Counted from the stretch's first letter, positions 1 through 7,241 are shown. The stretch is DNA of 9,363 nt from DATECU01 sp035286745 (GCA_035286745.1 DATECU010000230.1:1-9363); one strand, 5' to 3'. Translations and numbers: made by a program. Notes: generated by a model from the sequence alone, not told the origin.

Positions 1-15
1 CCCCCATCGAAGAAC

Positions 16-22
16 GAGGGAG
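16..22 (+). promoter_or_regulatory. Ribosome binding site of bioB
   Basis: The purine run GAGGGAG lies 6 bases upstream of a GTG codon at 29. This fixes GTG 29 as the bioB start and explains why the next in-frame methionines are not needed. Only 28 bases precede bioB in the window, so a promoter or BirA-type operator cannot be assessed. Confidence 0.75.
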
Positions 23-28
23 AACCTG

Positions 29-991
29 GTGACCGACGACACCCGCCACGACTGGACGGCCGATGCCGTCCGCGACATCTACGAGCTGCCGTTCACCGAG
101 CTGGTCTTCCGCGCCCAGAGCACTCACCGCCGGTTCCACGACCCCCTGGAGATCCAGCGTTGCACGCTGCTCAGCATCAAGACTGGCGGTTGTCCCGAGG
201 ACTGCGGCTATTGCCCACAGAGCGCCCACTACTCGACCGGGGTTCCGAGAGAGCCACTCCTGGTCCCCGAAGCGGTGCTGGACAAGGCCCGCGCCGCCAA
301 GGCGAGCGGCTCCACCCGCTTCTGCATGGGCGCCGCCTGGCGCGACCCCAGTGACGGCCGAGCCTTCGATCAGGTCCTGGAGATGGTCGAGCAGGTGGCG
401 GCCCTGGACCTGGAGGTCTGCGCCACTCTCGGCATGCTGACCTCGGATCAGGCCCGACGACTCAAGCTAGCCGGGCTCACCGCCTACAACCACAACCTCG
501 ACAGCTCTCGCGAGTTCTACGAGAACATAGTCTCAACTCGCAGCTATGACCAGAGGCTGGCGACTCTGCGAGTGGTCAGCGAGGCCGGCATCAGCGTCTG
601 CTGCGGGGGCATCGTGGGCATGGGCGAGTCGGTGCACGATCGGGCGGCGCTCCTGGCCGAGTTAGGCCGGCTCGATCCCCACCCCGAGAGCTTGCCGGTG
701 AACCTGCTGGTGCGCGTCCCGGGCACCCCGCTGGCTGAGGCCCCGGACCTCGACGTCTTCGACTTGGTGCGAACCGTGGCCGCCGCCAGGCTGGTGTGTC
801 CGGGCTCGCGGGTCCGCCTCTCGGCTGGACGCGCCTCCCTCTCGCCTGAGGCTCAGGCCCTCTGCTTCCTGGCCGGCGCCAACTCCATGTTCGCCGGCGA
901 GAAGCTGCTGACCGCGCCTAACCCGAGCGTGGACGAGGACGAGCGGCTGCTGGCTCGCCTGGGCCTGCGCTTCCTCGAGGCCCAGGCCTAG
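29..991 (+). CDS. bioB: Biotin synthase BioB (radical SAM)
   Basis: BioB is the radical S-adenosylmethionine enzyme that inserts sulfur into dethiobiotin, the last step of biotin synthesis in the cytoplasm. The 320-residue protein has the radical-SAM cysteine triad C55, C59, C62 in GGCPEDCGYCPQS. The ligands of the second, sulfur-donating [2Fe-2S] cluster are also present: C99 (FCMGAAW), C131 (EVCATLG), C191 (SVCCGGIVG) and R263 (VRLSAGR), which align with E. coli C97, C128, C188 and R260. YNHNLDS at 153-159 and GANSMFAGEKLLT near 283-295 are further family signatures. The start is GTG, supported by a good ribosome binding site. The C-terminus stops shortly after the barrel and lacks the roughly 25-residue tail of E. 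coli BioB, which is common in the family. The stop TAG shares its last G with the bioF start (TAGTG), so the two are probably translationally coupled. All catalytic residues are intact. Confidence 0.98.
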   Translation: MTDDTRHDWTADAVRDIYELPFTELVFRAQSTHRRFHDPLEIQRCTLLSIKTGGCPEDCGYCPQSAHYSTGVPREPLLVPEAVLDKARAAKASGSTRFCMGAAWRDPSDGRAFDQVLEMVEQVAALDLEVCATLGMLTSDQARRLKLAGLTAYNHNLDSSREFYENIVSTRSYDQRLATLRVVSEAGISVCCGGIVGMGESVHDRAALLAELGRLDPHPESLPVNLLVRVPGTPLAEAPDLDVFDLVRTVAAARLVCPGSRVRLSAGRASLSPEAQALCFLAGANSMFAGEKLLTAPNPSVDEDERLLARLGLRFLEAQA

Positions 992-2148
992 TGCCGGCCC
1001 TGGAGGCGCTGGCCAGCATGCGGGCCGAAGCGGAAGCCCGCCTTCGCCGCCTGGCGGAGGACGGCCTGGCGCGGCGGTTGCGCTTGCCGGCCGGGATCGA
1101 TCTCGTCTCCAACGACTTCCTGGGCCTCGCCGACCATCCCCGCCTGGTGACCCGCATGCAGGAGTCGCTCGGTGTCCTGGGCGTGGGATCCGGCGGCTCG
1201 CGCCTGCTGCGGGGTCACCGGGAGGTGTTCCAGCAGCTCGAAGACCGCCTGGCCGCCTTCTCCGGAACCGAGGCCGCCCTCCTCTTCGCCTCCGGCTACG
1301 CCGCCAACTTGGGCTTGCTGCAAGCGCTCCTTGAGCCGGGGGACCTGGTTCTCTCGGACGAGCTGAACCATGCCAGCATCATCGATGGTTTGCGTTTGGC
1401 GGGCTCCCGCAAGTTCGTCTATCGCCATCAGGATCTGAACGCGCTGGAGACGGTGCTCAGGGCCCCCCGACCGGCTCGCACCTTCATCGTCACCGAGAGC
1501 GTCTTCGGCATGGAGGGGGATCGGACGCCGCTCTTGGAGATCCAGGAACTGGCCGACGCCCACGGTGCGCTGCTGCTGGTCGACGAAGCCCACGCCACCG
1601 GCCTCTACGGTCCCCGGGGCTCCGGCCGGGTGGAAGAGCTGGGGCTTGGCGGTCGGGTGCTGGCCAGCGTTCACACCGGCGGCAAGGCGCTCGGCGCGGC
1701 CGGGGCATGGGTGGCGGGGCCGGCCTGGCTTCGCGAGCTCTTGATCAACCGGGCCAGGAGCTTCGTCTTCTCCACCGCGCCCTTGCCGGTCTTGACCGCC
1801 GCCCTCGAGGCCGCGCTCGACCTGGTTCAGGAGGAACCGGAGCGCCGGCGGGAAGTCCACCGGAAGGCGGCTCTGCTGCGGGCAGGGCTCGGCGAGCACG
1901 GCCAGGCGACGCCCGGCGAGTCGCCGATCGTGCCCCTGATGGTGGGCGAGAACCGGGCCGCCCTGGCGCTGCAAGAGGGACTGGCGGCTGCCGGCTTCGA
2001 TGCTCGCGCCGTGCGCCCACCCACCGTCCCCAAGGGCACGGCTCGCCTCAGGATCACCGTGCGCTACCCGGTAGGCGATGATGACCTGCTTCGCTTCGCC
2101 GAGACCGTTGGCCGCCTGTGCCGCGACGCGGTGCCGGCGGGCGCGTGA
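991..2148 (+). CDS. bioF: 8-amino-7-oxononanoate synthase BioF
   Basis: BioF is the PLP-dependent enzyme that condenses L-alanine with a pimeloyl thioester to give KAPA (8-amino-7-oxononanoate), the first ring-assembly step of biotin synthesis. The 385-residue length matches the family (E. coli 384). Motifs in order are SNDFLGLADHP (40-50), GSGGSRLLRGH (66-76), the cofactor-stacking H127 in DELNHAS, SVFGMEGD (170-177), D198 and H201 in VDEAHATGLYG, the Schiff-base lysine K232 in HTGGKALG, and the C-terminal RPPTVPKGTARLRI (342-355). The start is GTG at 991, overlapping the bioB stop by one base. There is no separate ribosome binding site, which suggests coupled translation. The stop TGA lies inside GTGA, whose GTG is the probable start of bioA. 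The related 2-amino-3-ketobutyrate CoA ligase (Kbl) is a sister family, but the operon context makes BioF the clear choice. Confidence 0.97.
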   Translation: MPALEALASMRAEAEARLRRLAEDGLARRLRLPAGIDLVSNDFLGLADHPRLVTRMQESLGVLGVGSGGSRLLRGHREVFQQLEDRLAAFSGTEAALLFASGYAANLGLLQALLEPGDLVLSDELNHASIIDGLRLAGSRKFVYRHQDLNALETVLRAPRPARTFIVTESVFGMEGDRTPLLEIQELADAHGALLLVDEAHATGLYGPRGSGRVEELGLGGRVLASVHTGGKALGAAGAWVAGPAWLRELLINRARSFVFSTAPLPVLTAALEAALDLVQEEPERRREVHRKAALLRAGLGEHGQATPGESPIVPLMVGENRAALALQEGLAAAGFDARAVRPPTVPKGTARLRITVRYPVGDDDLLRFAETVGRLCRDAVPAGA

Positions 2149-3521
2149 GCGCGCGGTCCGGCGCCAGCCGTGAGGAGGTCCGGCGCTTTGACCTCGATCA
2201 CCTCTGGCATCCCTTCACCCAGATGGCGGAGTACGCGAAGAGCGAGCCTCTGGTGGTGGAGCGGGCCGAGGGGAACTGCCTGATCGACGACCAGGGGCGG
2301 CGCCTGTTCGACGCCACCTCGGCTCTCTGGTGCAACCTGCTGGGCCACCGGGTGCCGGAGATCGATCGGGCCGTCGTCGAGCAGCTCGGGCGGGTGGCCC
2401 ATTCCACTCTGTTAGGTGCCACCCATCCCACCGCCGCCGAGTTGGCGCGGCGTTTGGCGGAGATCGCACCCGCGGGACTCGACCGCGTCTTCTTCTCCGA
2501 CAACGGGGCCACCGCGGTGGAGGCGGCCCTCAAGATCGCCTTCCAGTACCGGCTCTTGACCCAAGGGCCCGAGGCCGCCGCCGCTTCCGTCTTCCTGAGC
2601 CTGGAGGACGGCTATCACGGAGACACGCTCGGCGCGGCCGCGGTAGGCGGTGTTGCGCTCTTTCACGAGACCTTCCGCCCCCTGCTGCTCCAGACGCTCA
2701 AGGCCCCGGCTCCCTACTGCTACCGCTGTCCCCTGGGCAAGGTCTGCGAGAGTTGCGCCATGGACTGCGCGGCGCAGCTCGAGGCGACCCTGGAGCGAGA
2801 GAGGGGGCGGGTGTTGGCGGTGGTCCTGGAACCGGGCATCCAGGCCGCGGCGGGCATGATCGTGCATCCCCCGGGCTATCTCACTCGAGTCGCCGAGGCC
2901 TGTCGTCGCCACCGGGCGCTTCTGATCCTGGACGAGGTGGCGACCGGCTTCGGCCGCACCGGCACGCTCTTCGCTTGCCAGCAGGAGGGCGTGGTCCCCG
3001 ACCTGCTCTGCCTGGCCAAGGGGCTGACCGGCGGCTATCTGCCGGTGGCGGCCACCCTCACCAGGGAGGCGATCTATCAGGTGTTCCTGGGCCCCTACCA
3101 CGAGTACCGCCACTTCTTCCACGGCCACACCTACACCGGGAATCCGTTAGGCTGCGCGGCGGCTTTGGCCACCCTGCGCCTGCTGGCCGAGAGCCGAGCC
3201 GTGGAGTCGGTGGGGGAGAAGGCCCGGATGCTGAGGCAGGCCCTGGAGCTGGTGGCGCGGCACCCGCGGGTCGGCGATCTGCGACAACTGGGCCTGATGT
3301 GCGGAATCGAGCTGGTCGCGGATCGGGCCAGCAAGGCCCGCTTCCCGCCTGGGGACCGGGTGGGCCACCAGCTGTGCCTGGCCATGCGTCGCCATGGCAT
3401 CTACGCCAGACCGCTCGGCGACATCGTGGTCCTGATGCCCCCCCTGTCGTCCACCGAGGCGGAGCTCGGCCACCTGGCCCGCTCCCTGCACGCGGTCCTT
3501 CTGGAGCGCTTTGGTGCGTGA
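2145..3521 (+). CDS. bioA: Adenosylmethionine-8-amino-7-oxononanoate aminotransferase BioA
   Basis: BioA is the class III PLP aminotransferase that converts KAPA to 7,8-diaminononanoate (DAPA). SAM is the usual amino donor, although some relatives use lysine and the sequence does not settle which applies. From GTG 2145 the protein has 458 residues. Motifs are LWHPFTQM (20-27), LWCNLLGH (61-68), SDNGATAVEAALK (118-130), EDGYHGDT (154-161), D263 in LDEVATGFGRTG, the PLP lysine K292 in CLAKGLTGGYLP, GHTYTGNPLGCAAA (327-340) and R422 in YARPLGD, the equivalent of E. coli R391. A five-cysteine segment lies at 192-208. An in-frame GTG at 2118 would add nine residues. I prefer 2145 because its GTGA overlap with the bioF stop is the standard coupled junction and the residues before it match nothing in the family. 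The 3' end overlaps bioD. Confidence 0.96.
   Translation: MSARSGASREEVRRFDLDHLWHPFTQMAEYAKSEPLVVERAEGNCLIDDQGRRLFDATSALWCNLLGHRVPEIDRAVVEQLGRVAHSTLLGATHPTAAELARRLAEIAPAGLDRVFFSDNGATAVEAALKIAFQYRLLTQGPEAAAASVFLSLEDGYHGDTLGAAAVGGVALFHETFRPLLLQTLKAPAPYCYRCPLGKVCESCAMDCAAQLEATLERERGRVLAVVLEPGIQAAAGMIVHPPGYLTRVAEACRRHRALLILDEVATGFGRTGTLFACQQEGVVPDLLCLAKGLTGGYLPVAATLTREAIYQVFLGPYHEYRHFFHGHTYTGNPLGCAAALATLRLLAESRAVESVGEKARMLRQALELVARHPRVGDLRQLGLMCGIELVADRASKARFPPGDRVGHQLCLAMRRHGIYARPLGDIVVLMPPLSSTEAELGHLARSLHAVLLERFGA
3502..3506 (+). promoter_or_regulatory. Ribosome binding site of bioD inside bioA
   Basis: TGGAG in the last codons of bioA is 7 bases from GTG 3514 but only 4 bases from the in-frame TTG 3511. 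The spacing therefore favours GTG 3514 as the bioD start. Confidence 0.5.
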
Positions 3522-4185
3522 TCTCCTGATCAACGGCACCGACACCGGCGTCGGCAAGACGGTGGTGGCGGCGGGAATGCTGCTGGCGCTACGCGCCCGA
3601 GGCGTGCGCGCCATTGGCCTGAAGCCCGCCGAGACCGGTCTGACACCCAACGAGCGCGCCGACTCCGAGATTCTGGCATGGGCGTCAGGCACCGACGAAC
3701 CACTGGCCGCGCCGCTGCTGCGACTCGCAGAACCCCTGGCCCCCGCGGTGGCCGCGGAGCGGGCGGGCACGGCGCTGGACCCGGCTCGCCTCCGGGTGCG
3801 CCTTCAGGCCTTGCGGGAGGAGGGCTACACCTTGGTGGTCGAGGGGGCGGGCGGCTTGCTGGTCCCCCTGGCTTGGGGCTTCACCGCCCTGGACCTGGCC
3901 GAGGCTGAGAACCTGGAGGCGGTGCTGGTGGCCCGCGCCGGCCTGGGCACGCTCAACCACATCCTGCTCACCGCCCAGGCGCTTCTCGCCCGTGGCGTTA
4001 GGCTCAAGGGAGTGGTTCTGAACGGTCGAAGCCGGGAGCCCGATCTCGCCGAGACCACCAACCCCGCGGCCCTGGCCCGGCTGCTGCCCGGCGTGCCCTT
4101 GGTGGTGCTGCCCCGCTGGCCTGGTGCCTCTACCGGGGAAGCAGCTCGTCGTGCCGCCGAGCCCCTGGCCCCGCTTCTCGCCTGA
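3514..4185 (+). CDS. bioD: Dethiobiotin synthetase BioD
   Basis: BioD is the ATP-dependent carboxylase that closes the ureido ring of DAPA to give dethiobiotin, the substrate of BioB. The 223-residue protein is normal in length for the family. It begins with the P-loop GTDTGVGKT (8-16), followed by K37 in GLKPAETG, E110 in VVEGAGGLLVPL, GLGTLNH (143-149), and the NG/TNPAAL region near 170-186 where the nucleotide base normally sits. The start GTG 3514 lies inside bioA (8-base overlap) and is supported by a TGGAG motif. TTG 3511 would add one residue and cannot be excluded. It is the last gene of the bio cluster: the next gene begins 145 bases downstream with its own ribosome binding site, and an inverted repeat spans the stop codon. 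No key residue appears lost. Confidence 0.96.
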   Translation: MRDLLINGTDTGVGKTVVAAGMLLALRARGVRAIGLKPAETGLTPNERADSEILAWASGTDEPLAAPLLRLAEPLAPAVAAERAGTALDPARLRVRLQALREEGYTLVVEGAGGLLVPLAWGFTALDLAEAENLEAVLVARAGLGTLNHILLTAQALLARGVRLKGVVLNGRSREPDLAETTNPAALARLLPGVPLVVLPRWPGASTGEAARRAAEPLAPLLA

Positions 4186-4204
4186 ACCGTGTCACGGCTC
4201 GGCG
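4155..4204 (+). terminator. 9-bp inverted repeat around the bioD stop, possible operon-end structure
   Basis: CGCCGAGCC at 4155-4163 is perfectly complementary to GGCTCGGCG at 4196-4204, with a 32-base loop containing the bioD stop codon at 4183-4185. There is no T-rich tract after it, so it is not a textbook intrinsic terminator. It could act in Rho-dependent termination or mRNA 3' protection, or be chance in GC-rich DNA. The remainder of the gap up to 4330 shows no recognisable promoter or other element. Confidence 0.25.
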
Positions 4205-4321
4205 CGAACCGCCCGTGCGTTGGCATCCGACTTGCTCGGTCCTTGGCTCTGGAGGTGCGGGTGGGAAGATTCGTCGGCTGCGTGGGACGATCTGTCCATC
4301 CCGGGGGACGGCCGATTCGAT

Positions 4322-4326
4322 GGAGG
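4322..4326 (+). promoter_or_regulatory. Ribosome binding site of the secreted protein gene
   Basis: GGAGG lies 4 bases before ATG 4331. The spacing is slightly short, but together with the signal peptide that begins at this ATG it decides the start against upstream in-frame codons that would run into bioD. Confidence 0.6.
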
Positions 4327-4330
4327 CCGG

Positions 4331-5212
4331 ATGCGCGCTGACGCGATCTGCTTTGTTCTGGCCGTGGGCCTCTCGGGCGTGACGCAGGCTTCGGCCCAGG
4401 GCAGCCCAAGCGCGACACCGGCGACCTCGGTCCTGGCGAGCGACACGACGCAGGTCGATCGACCCTTGCCCGACGGAAGCGAGCTGGTCCGATCCATGGT
4501 CGATCGCCAGCGGTCATTCGAAGAGGCCATTGACAGCTACACGTACGACCTGGTTCGGACCGAGGAGCACCTGGACAGCAAGGACCGCGTCAAGAAGCGG
4601 CACCTGCGCCGGTACGAGGTCTTCTTCGTCCAAGGTGGGTCCGCACACAAGTTGGTCGAAGACGACGGAAGGCCCCTCACGCCGAGCGAGCAGGAGAAAG
4701 AGGAGCGTCGGGTGCGCAAGAAGGCCGAAGAGGCCGCTCGCCGAAAGAAGGAACGAACCAGGGACAGCGAGGACGACCTCAAGATCTCCAAGGTCCTGGC
4801 GCGGTTCGACTTCACGTCCCTGTCCCGAGCGATCGTGGACGGACGGACGACCGTTCTGGTCGAGTTCCGCGCTCAACCCGGCAAACGCGACATCGACCAG
4901 GACAACGTACTCCGTGCCTTGCGCGGCCGGCTGTGGATCGACGAAGAGGAACGTGTCGTCCTGCGCGCCGAGTTCGGCAGCGCCCAGGGGATCAAGATCG
5001 GTGGCGGGCTACTGGCCTCGATCTCGTCCTTCGACGTCAAGATGGAGATCGGGCGCGTGGACCAGATCTGGCTACCGCGCCGGACCGAGGCCTTCGTCGC
5101 CGGTCGCTTGCTCCTGCTCAAGAAGCTCCGGCAGCGCGTCGTCGACGAGTACAGCAACTTCCGCCGCTTTGAGGTCACGACCGAAGAACACCTGATCGGC
5201 GCCGAGCGCTGA
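4331..5212 (+). CDS. Exported protein of unknown function
   Basis: This is a 293-residue protein with no function I can name. Residues 1-22 form a signal peptide: short R-containing n-region, hydrophobic AICFVLAVGLSGV, and an ASA-Q cleavage site after A22. The mature protein is therefore periplasmic or exported. A low-complexity linker (about 23-48) precedes the segment IDSYTYDLVRTEEHLDS (67-83). A highly charged, probably helical or coiled-coil stretch rich in E, K and R follows at about 115-148. The C-terminal half (about 155-285) alternates hydrophobic and polar residues in a beta-rich pattern (RGRLWIDEEERVVLRAEFGS at 198-217, VDQIWLPRRTEAFVAGR at 243-259). This order recalls LolA/MucB-like lipid-binding folds and proteins annotated as hypothetical in Acidobacteriota. 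That is an impression from family memory and needs a structural comparison. There is no lipobox cysteine. It lies 145 bases past bioD and converges on the transporter gene, so it is probably transcribed separately from bio. Confidence 0.85.
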   Translation: MRADAICFVLAVGLSGVTQASAQGSPSATPATSVLASDTTQVDRPLPDGSELVRSMVDRQRSFEEAIDSYTYDLVRTEEHLDSKDRVKKRHLRRYEVFFVQGGSAHKLVEDDGRPLTPSEQEKEERRVRKKAEEAARRKKERTRDSEDDLKISKVLARFDFTSLSRAIVDGRTTVLVEFRAQPGKRDIDQDNVLRALRGRLWIDEEERVVLRAEFGSAQGIKIGGGLLASISSFDVKMEIGRVDQIWLPRRTEAFVAGRLLLLKKLRQRVVDEYSNFRRFEVTTEEHLIGAER

Positions 5213-5267
5213 TCTTGCCCGAGCTGTCTTGGCCAAGCCCGGCCCGTCGTCCCCCTCGCGGCGACGC

Positions 5268-7220
5268 CTACCGCGCCGTCTCGGTCTCTTCCTTCTCCAT
5301 GCCGGCCCGGAAGAGGAAGACGGCAACGGCCAGCACGACCACCAGGCCCCCGGCGACGGCCGTGGCCCCCAGCAGGCGGGAGAAGTCCTTCTCGGCAAAG
5401 CGGAGGTGGTCGAGGGTCTTCGCCATCCACCACTCTGGCTGGGTCTTCTTGATCGCTACCAGGAGCGCGATCAGGACGCCGGCCAAGCCCTCGCCCGCGA
5501 TCAGGCCCGAGGCGGCCAGGATCCCCGAGTCGCGATCGGAGGCATCGTCGCCCTTGCGCCAAACCACCAGCCGGCGCAGCACCCCACCGACGAAGAGGGC
5601 GGCCTGAGTGGCCAGCGGCAGATAGATGCCCACGGCAAAGGCCAGGCCAGGCAGGCCGGCCAACATCGCACCTATCGAAAAAGCGGAGCCGGAGAGAACC
5701 AGGCCCCAGGGCAGCGAACCTGCCAGGACGCCCTCGATCACCGTCTTCATCAGCGTCGCCTGGGGAGCCGGCAGCTCCGTGGAGCCGAAGGTGAAGGCTT
5801 GCCCCAGGAGCAGCACCGTGCCCGCCACCGCCCAACAGGCAAAGGCCGCAGCCAGGAACTGGCCGGCCTGCTGCCGAGCCGGTGTCGCGCCGACCAGTTG
5901 GCCGGTCTTGAGGTCCTGGGAGATGTCCCCCGACTTGGAGGCGGCGATGGCCACCACCGTCCCCACCGTGAGGATGGCGGCTCGGGCGGAGGGGTCGGTC
6001 CAGCCGCAGGCCACGAAGACCGCAGCCACCCCGAGCAGCGTCACCAGGGTCATGCCCGAGGTCGGATTGGACGACACGCCGATGAGGCCCACGATCCGGG
6101 AGGACACGACCACGAAGGCCACTCCGAAGACGGCCACTCCCAGCGCCGCCACCAGGCGCGGAAAGAAACCCATGTCTCCGGCGAACAGGCCCGGCACCAC
6201 GGCCAGGGTGACCACCACCAGCGCCGGACCCGTCAGCACCACCCAGCCAGGCACGTCGCGATCGGTGCGGTCGGCCGGGCCGGCCAGAGCCGAATCGCCG
6301 CCGTCGCTGCGCATTCCCTTGAGCACGCTCACCAGGGAGCTGTACATGGTGGGCAAGGAACGGATGACGGTGACGATGCCGGCGGCTGCCACCGCCCCTG
6401 CGCCTACGTATCGAACATAGCGTGACCAGATGGCGCCGGCCGAGAGCTCGTGGATGGTCTTGCTGGCCTCCGGAAAGAGAGGCGCCGTGAGGTTGTCGCC
6501 CACCAGGGCGATCAGCGGGATCAACACCAGCCAGGAGATCAGGCTGCCCGAGAACATGATCGCGGACTGGCGGTAGCCGAGGATGTAGCCCACCGCGATC
6601 AAGGCGGGGGCGACCTCGAGCGCCAGCTCGGCCTTGGGCAGCACGGGAAGGTGGGCCTGGAGATCGGGCGGGAGCAGGCAAGCGCCACCGATCACCAGCT
6701 TCACCGCCATCCCGATGGCGAGGCCGTAGAAGATCCACCTGCCGCCGCTGGCCTCCGCCACCGTAGCCCGCAGCACCTCGGCGCAGGCCTTGCCCTCGGG
6801 GTAGGGCAGCTCGTCCGCGCTTCTGACGATTAGCAGACGCCGCAGCGGCACCATGGCCGAGATGCCCAAGATCCCGCCCAGCAGCGCCAGGATGGCCACC
6901 TGCCAGAAGCTCGGCGCCATTTGCCACATGAAGAGAGCGGGGATGGTGAAGATGGTGCCGCTGGCCAGCGAGGAGCTGGCGGAGCCGATGGTCTGCGACA
7001 TGTTGGCTTCCAGGATGGTCCCACGCCGACCCCTGAGCAGCCTGAAGAAGGCCACGGTCAGGACCGCGATCGGGATCGAGGTGGAAACCGTCAGCCCGAC
7101 GCGCAGGCCCAGGTAGGCGTTAGCGGCACCGAAGAGGAGGCCGAAGACGATGCCCGCGGCCGCAGCCCGGAAGGTGAACTCGGCGATGGACTCTTGCGGC
7201 CTGGTGCTGCTCACGCTCAT
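5268..7220 (-). CDS. OPT-family oligopeptide transporter
   Basis: This 650-residue polytopic inner-membrane protein belongs to the OPT (oligopeptide transporter) family, prokaryotic branch. Plant and fungal relatives import peptides or metal-chelate complexes by proton coupling; the substrates of bacterial members are mostly unknown, so none is assigned. Family signatures are GAANAYLGLRVGLTVSTSIP (31-50), NMSQTIGSASSSLASGTIFT (73-92), ELPYPEGKACAEVL (137-150), SSNPTSGMTLVTL (383-395) and GDISQDLKTGQLVGATPARQ (431-450). I estimate 14-16 membrane segments from hydrophobic stretches, for example about 17-34, 105-127, 162-184, 219-243, 353-380, 452-474, 500-545, 567-589 and 617-637. A charged soluble loop lies at about 301-325, and the protein ends in a short charged tail (638-650). 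It starts at ATG 7220 with a G-run upstream. It is transcribed away from the SDR gene and towards the exported-protein gene, with 55 bases between the convergent stops. It appears intact and has no obvious operon partner. Confidence 0.95.
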   Translation of the reverse strand: MSVSSTRPQESIAEFTFRAAAAGIVFGLLFGAANAYLGLRVGLTVSTSIPIAVLTVAFFRLLRGRRGTILEANMSQTIGSASSSLASGTIFTIPALFMWQMAPSFWQVAILALLGGILGISAMVPLRRLLIVRSADELPYPEGKACAEVLRATVAEASGGRWIFYGLAIGMAVKLVIGGACLLPPDLQAHLPVLPKAELALEVAPALIAVGYILGYRQSAIMFSGSLISWLVLIPLIALVGDNLTAPLFPEASKTIHELSAGAIWSRYVRYVGAGAVAAAGIVTVIRSLPTMYSSLVSVLKGMRSDGGDSALAGPADRTDRDVPGWVVLTGPALVVVTLAVVPGLFAGDMGFFPRLVAALGVAVFGVAFVVVSSRIVGLIGVSSNPTSGMTLVTLLGVAAVFVACGWTDPSARAAILTVGTVVAIAASKSGDISQDLKTGQLVGATPARQQAGQFLAAAFACWAVAGTVLLLGQAFTFGSTELPAPQATLMKTVIEGVLAGSLPWGLVLSGSAFSIGAMLAGLPGLAFAVGIYLPLATQAALFVGGVLRRLVVWRKGDDASDRDSGILAASGLIAGEGLAGVLIALLVAIKKTQPEWWMAKTLDHLRFAEKDFSRLLGATAVAGGLVVVLAVAVFLFRAGMEKEETETAR

Positions 7221-7226
7221 GAAACC

Positions 7227-7241
7227 CCCCGCATTCCGGGG
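7227..7241 (-). promoter_or_regulatory. Small hairpin overlapping the transporter ribosome binding site
   Basis: Read on the minus strand, CCCCG, a 5-base loop GAATG, and CGGGG form a perfect 5-bp stem. The G-run of the second arm continues to 7225 and is the only Shine-Dalgarno-like sequence before ATG 7220, 4 bases away. The stem would partly hide it in the mRNA. The pairing is seen in the sequence; a regulatory effect is inference. Confidence 0.3.

Noticed and set aside
988..1974. 328-codon open frame on the minus strand
   Set aside because: It is the antisense of bioF. Its length reflects scarcity of stop codons in GC-rich DNA, not coding.
2330..3529. 399-codon open frame on the plus strand
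   Set aside because: It is an out-of-frame reading of bioA with Gly/Arg/Pro-rich composition and no recognisable motif.
4187..4197. CCGTGTCACGG inverted repeat after bioD
   Set aside because: A one-base centre prevents a stable hairpin, and it competes with the longer repeat at 4155-4204. It could be a protein-binding half-site pair, but nothing else supports that.
4124..4330. Upstream in-frame extension of the exported protein
   Set aside because: It would overlap the end of bioD and place 69 residues before a clear signal peptide. The GGAGG site at 4322 marks ATG 4331.
5228..5266. CTTGGCCAAG palindrome and a CGTCG/CGACG stem between the convergent gene ends
   Set aside because: The palindrome has no loop, and the stem is only 5 bp with a loop of about 12 bases and no T-tract. 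Both are expected by chance in such DNA, so no terminator is called.
5229..6425. 398-codon open frame on the plus strand
   Set aside because: It is antisense to the OPT gene, with repetitive His/Gln/Gly/Arg composition typical of GC-rich shadow frames.
4873..6927. 684-codon open frame on the minus strand
   Set aside because: It overlaps the OPT transporter in another frame and runs into the antisense of the exported-protein gene. The translation is Gly/Arg/Pro-rich with no motifs, whereas the other frame has clear OPT signatures.
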